Below are positions 5,856-7,355 of a stretch of 7,355 bases of DNA, one piece after another (position 1 is the first letter of the stretch; the number at the start of each line of letters is the position of its first letter). The notes beneath the pieces were generated by a model that was given only the letters and a program-made list of their open reading frames with translations, was not told the origin of the DNA and did no database searches. Source of the DNA: Betaproteobacteria bacterium (lineage in GTDB: Bacteria > Pseudomonadota > Gammaproteobacteria > Burkholderiales > SG8-39); the NCBI GenBank assembly GCA_019237595.1, contig JAFAGU010000377.1, positions 1 through 7,355 of the forward strand. Reading direction: 5' to 3'. Both the position numbers and the translations under genes were made by a program.

Positions 5856-6688
5856 GGACGGCGCAGGACGACTTCGAGGACGAAGCGGCTGCCGACATAG
5901 GCGAGCACGAGCAGCACGAAGCCGCCGAGCGTCCATCGCAGCGCCGTGCGCCCGCGCCAGCCGTAGCGCGCTCGCCCGGCGAGGAGCAGGCCGAAGGTCG
6001 CCCACGAGAGGATGGCGAACACCGTCTTGTGGTCCGAGCGCAGCGCGCGGCCGAAGAGCGTTTCGGAGAAGCCGATCCCGGTGAGGAGCGTCAGCGTGAG
6101 GAACACGAACGCCGCGCCGATGACGCGGAAGAGGAGCTTCTCGAGCGTGAGAAGCGGCGGCAGGCGCAGCGCGGCAAAGCCGGTCTTCAGGTGAAGCTGG
6201 CGCTCGGCGAGCGTCATGAGCGTGGCATGCAGGAGCGCGATGACGAACAGGCCGTAGGCGACCATGGCGAGCGACAGATGCAGCTTGAAGCCGATCGTCT
6301 GCGAATAGAGCGCGCTCGAGGCGAGGCCGGGGAAGAGCGCAGGAAGCGGCACCGTCACCGCGGCGAACGGCAGCACGAGCGGCTCCATGCCGTCCAGGCG
6401 GTAGAAGAAGCTCTCGACCCATACGAGCGCCACCGCGAGAAAGCTCATGGCCGAGAGCGCCTGGGCGAAGCCGAAGCGCAGCGGCTCGATCTCGAAGATG
6501 CCCGCGTAGATGAGCCATCCGTGCACCGCGAGAGGCACGAGGATGGCGGTGCGCTCCCAGGGACGCATGCCGGCGGCTGCCTCGGCGCGAGCGAGCCTGC
6601 CCTTGGGGCGCCATCGGGTATTCCAGAAGTGCCATGCGAGCGCGAGATACAGGGCCGCGGCGACGAGGTGAACTACAATGTCGGGCAC
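5852..6688 (-). CDS. ypjD: CcsA/HemX-type inner membrane protein, YpjD-like
   Basis: The 278-residue product is almost wholly hydrophobic, with about eight membrane helices (roughly 4-21, 47-66, 74-94, 102-121, 138-158, 188-207, 221-238 and 251-270). It fits the cytochrome c assembly (CcsA/CcmC/HemX) superfamily: H137 in FKLHLSLAMVAYGLF and H220 in DHKTVF are at the usual places, but the tryptophan-rich WWD haem-handling motif of CcmC and CcsA is not seen. This matches YpjD, whose function is not settled; haem handling is only inference from the superfamily. The start is GTG at 6686-6688, just ahead of the first helix, without a close Shine-Dalgarno sequence. Position supports the call: divergent from ffh and overlapping a CNNM gene by 4 bases, as I recall for ypjD in E. 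coli. It probably leads a two-gene unit. Confidence 0.88.
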   Translation of the reverse strand: MPDIVVHLVAAALYLALAWHFWNTRWRPKGRLARAEAAAGMRPWERTAILVPLAVHGWLIYAGIFEIEPLRFGFAQALSAMSFLAVALVWVESFFYRLDGMEPLVLPFAAVTVPLPALFPGLASSALYSQTIGFKLHLSLAMVAYGLFVIALLHATLMTLAERQLHLKTGFAALRLPPLLTLEKLLFRVIGAAFVFLTLTLLTGIGFSETLFGRALRSDHKTVFAILSWATFGLLLAGRARYGWRGRTALRWTLGGFVLLVLAYVGSRFVLEVVLRRP

Positions 6689-6744
6689 TGGGCGATTTTA
6701 CACCCCCGGTCTTCTCGAACGTCCCGCTTCGCCGCTCTCCCGCC
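6689..6744. promoter_or_regulatory. Divergent ypjD/ffh intergenic region
   Basis: This 56-base gap must serve both start sites, unless promoters lie inside the coding regions. For ypjD the minus strand shows TAAAAT (6695-6700), five of six to a -10 box, with no matching -35; it would start transcription at or next to the GTG, that is, almost leaderless. For ffh a TACAAT at 6674-6679, inside the first codons of ypjD, is five of six to a -10 box, again with no -35. The stretch just before ffh (6721-6744) is pyrimidine-rich and has no Shine-Dalgarno sequence. Promoter assignments are weak. Confidence 0.35.
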
Positions 6745-7355
6745 ATGCTCGAAACGCTGACCACGCGCCTCGCCAAGATCGCCAAGCAGCTGCGCGGCGA
6801 AGCGCGCCTCACCGAGTCGAACATCCAGGAGGCGCTGCGCGAGGTGCGCATCGCGCTCCTCGAGGCCGACGTCGCGCTGCCGGTGGTGAAGCACTTCATC
6901 GAGTCGGTGCGCGCGAAGGCGCTCGGCGCCGAGGTGATCGGGAGCCTCACGCCTGGCCAGGCGCTCGTCGGTCTCGTCCACCGCGAGCTCACCGCCCTCA
7001 TGGGCGAGGCGAACGTCGGCATCGACCTCGTCGCGCAGCCGCCCGTGGTCATCCTCATGGCGGGCCTGCAGGGCTCCGGAAAGACGACGACGAGCGCGAA
7101 GCTCGCGCTGCTTCTGCAGAAGCAGAAGAAGAAAGTCGGGCTCGTCTCTGCCGACGTCTATCGGCCGGCCGCGATCGATCAGCTGAAGACCGTGGCCGGC
7201 CAGGTCGGCGCCGACTGGATCGAGTCCAGCAAAGATCAAAAGCCGCTCGAGATCGTCGAGCGCGCCCTCGACTACGCTCGCACGCATTACCTCGACGTGC
7301 TGATCGTCGACACGGCCGGCCGGCTCGCGATCGACGAGGAGATGATGCGCGAGAT
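6745..7355 (+). CDS. ffh: Signal recognition particle GTPase Ffh, 3' end outside window
   Basis: Ffh binds 4.5S RNA and signal sequences of nascent membrane proteins and delivers ribosomes to FtsY at the inner membrane. The window holds 203 complete codons, about the first half. The N domain begins MLETLTTRLAKIAKQL and contains LREVRIALLEADVALPVVKHFI and SLTPGQ. The G domain shows the P-loop GLQGSGKTT (107-115), DVYRPAA (137-143) with the SRP-type insertion region after it, and DTAGR (189-193), at nearly the same positions as in E. coli Ffh. The rest of the G domain and the methionine-rich M domain lie beyond the right edge. The ATG at 6745 is fixed by homology of the N-terminus; there is no Shine-Dalgarno sequence upstream. 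It is divergent from the ypjD-like gene. No frame break is seen in the visible part. Confidence 0.98.
   Translation, partial: MLETLTTRLAKIAKQLRGEARLTESNIQEALREVRIALLEADVALPVVKHFIESVRAKALGAEVIGSLTPGQALVGLVHRELTALMGEANVGIDLVAQPPVVILMAGLQGSGKTTTSAKLALLLQKQKKKVGLVSADVYRPAAIDQLKTVAGQVGADWIESSKDQKPLEIVERALDYARTHYLDVLIVDTAGRLAIDEEMMRE

Noticed and set aside
5856..7058. Extension of the CNNM frame upstream for about 400 codons, through ypjD and antisense to ffh
   Set aside because: No family similarity; it is composed of shadows of ypjD and ffh. The GTG at 5853-5855 gives the expected family length.
6673..7287. A 204-codon minus-strand frame opposite ffh
   Set aside because: It is antisense to the well-conserved N and G domains of Ffh and has a charged, repetitive composition with no recognisable domain.

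Overview
This window is an ordinary core-genome stretch from a GC-rich proteobacterium, most likely a betaproteobacterium. Three things point there: a ZapD homologue (a family I know from gamma- and betaproteobacteria), a type IV pilus pilC-pilD pair followed by coaE and yacG, and a Nudix/ThiE-like fusion protein next to yacG. There is no sign of a phage, insertion sequence, CRISPR array, tRNA or rRNA. Genus cannot be set from the sequence alone.

Layout, left to right. The C-terminal part of a MutT-type Nudix protein fused to a ThiE-like barrel (1-735, plus strand, 5' end outside the window) runs tail to tail into a minus-strand cluster. Read in its own direction, that cluster is pilC (platform protein of the type IV pilus), pilD (prepilin peptidase), coaE (last step of coenzyme A synthesis), zapD (FtsZ-ring bundling factor) and yacG (gyrase inhibitor). 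A 100-base gap at 4454-4553 separates it from a second minus-strand pair, ypjD-like (CcsA/HemX-type membrane protein) and a CNNM/CorC-type CBS-domain membrane protein. Divergent from ypjD across a 56-base gap is the 5' part of ffh, the SRP GTPase, which runs off the right edge.

The genes are tightly packed. pilD/coaE, coaE/zapD and ypjD/CNNM each overlap by 4 bases (ATGA or GTGA), and pilC and pilD are 3 bases apart. This suggests translational coupling and two transcription units, the pilC unit having its own sigma70-like promoter at 4508-4537. zapD, the CNNM gene and ypjD start with GTG. The two convergent genes at the left end share one CTAG as their stop codons.

Functionally this is mixed housekeeping: pilus assembly, CoA synthesis, division-ring assembly, topoisomerase control, membrane protein targeting and probably ion or haem-related membrane functions. 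No new defence or metabolic system is visible. The points most worth a second look are a three-arm repeat at the start of pilD that could form two mutually exclusive hairpins, a shortened metal-site segment in the ThiE-like domain, a hairpin abutting the yacG start codon, and the absence of pilB next to pilC.
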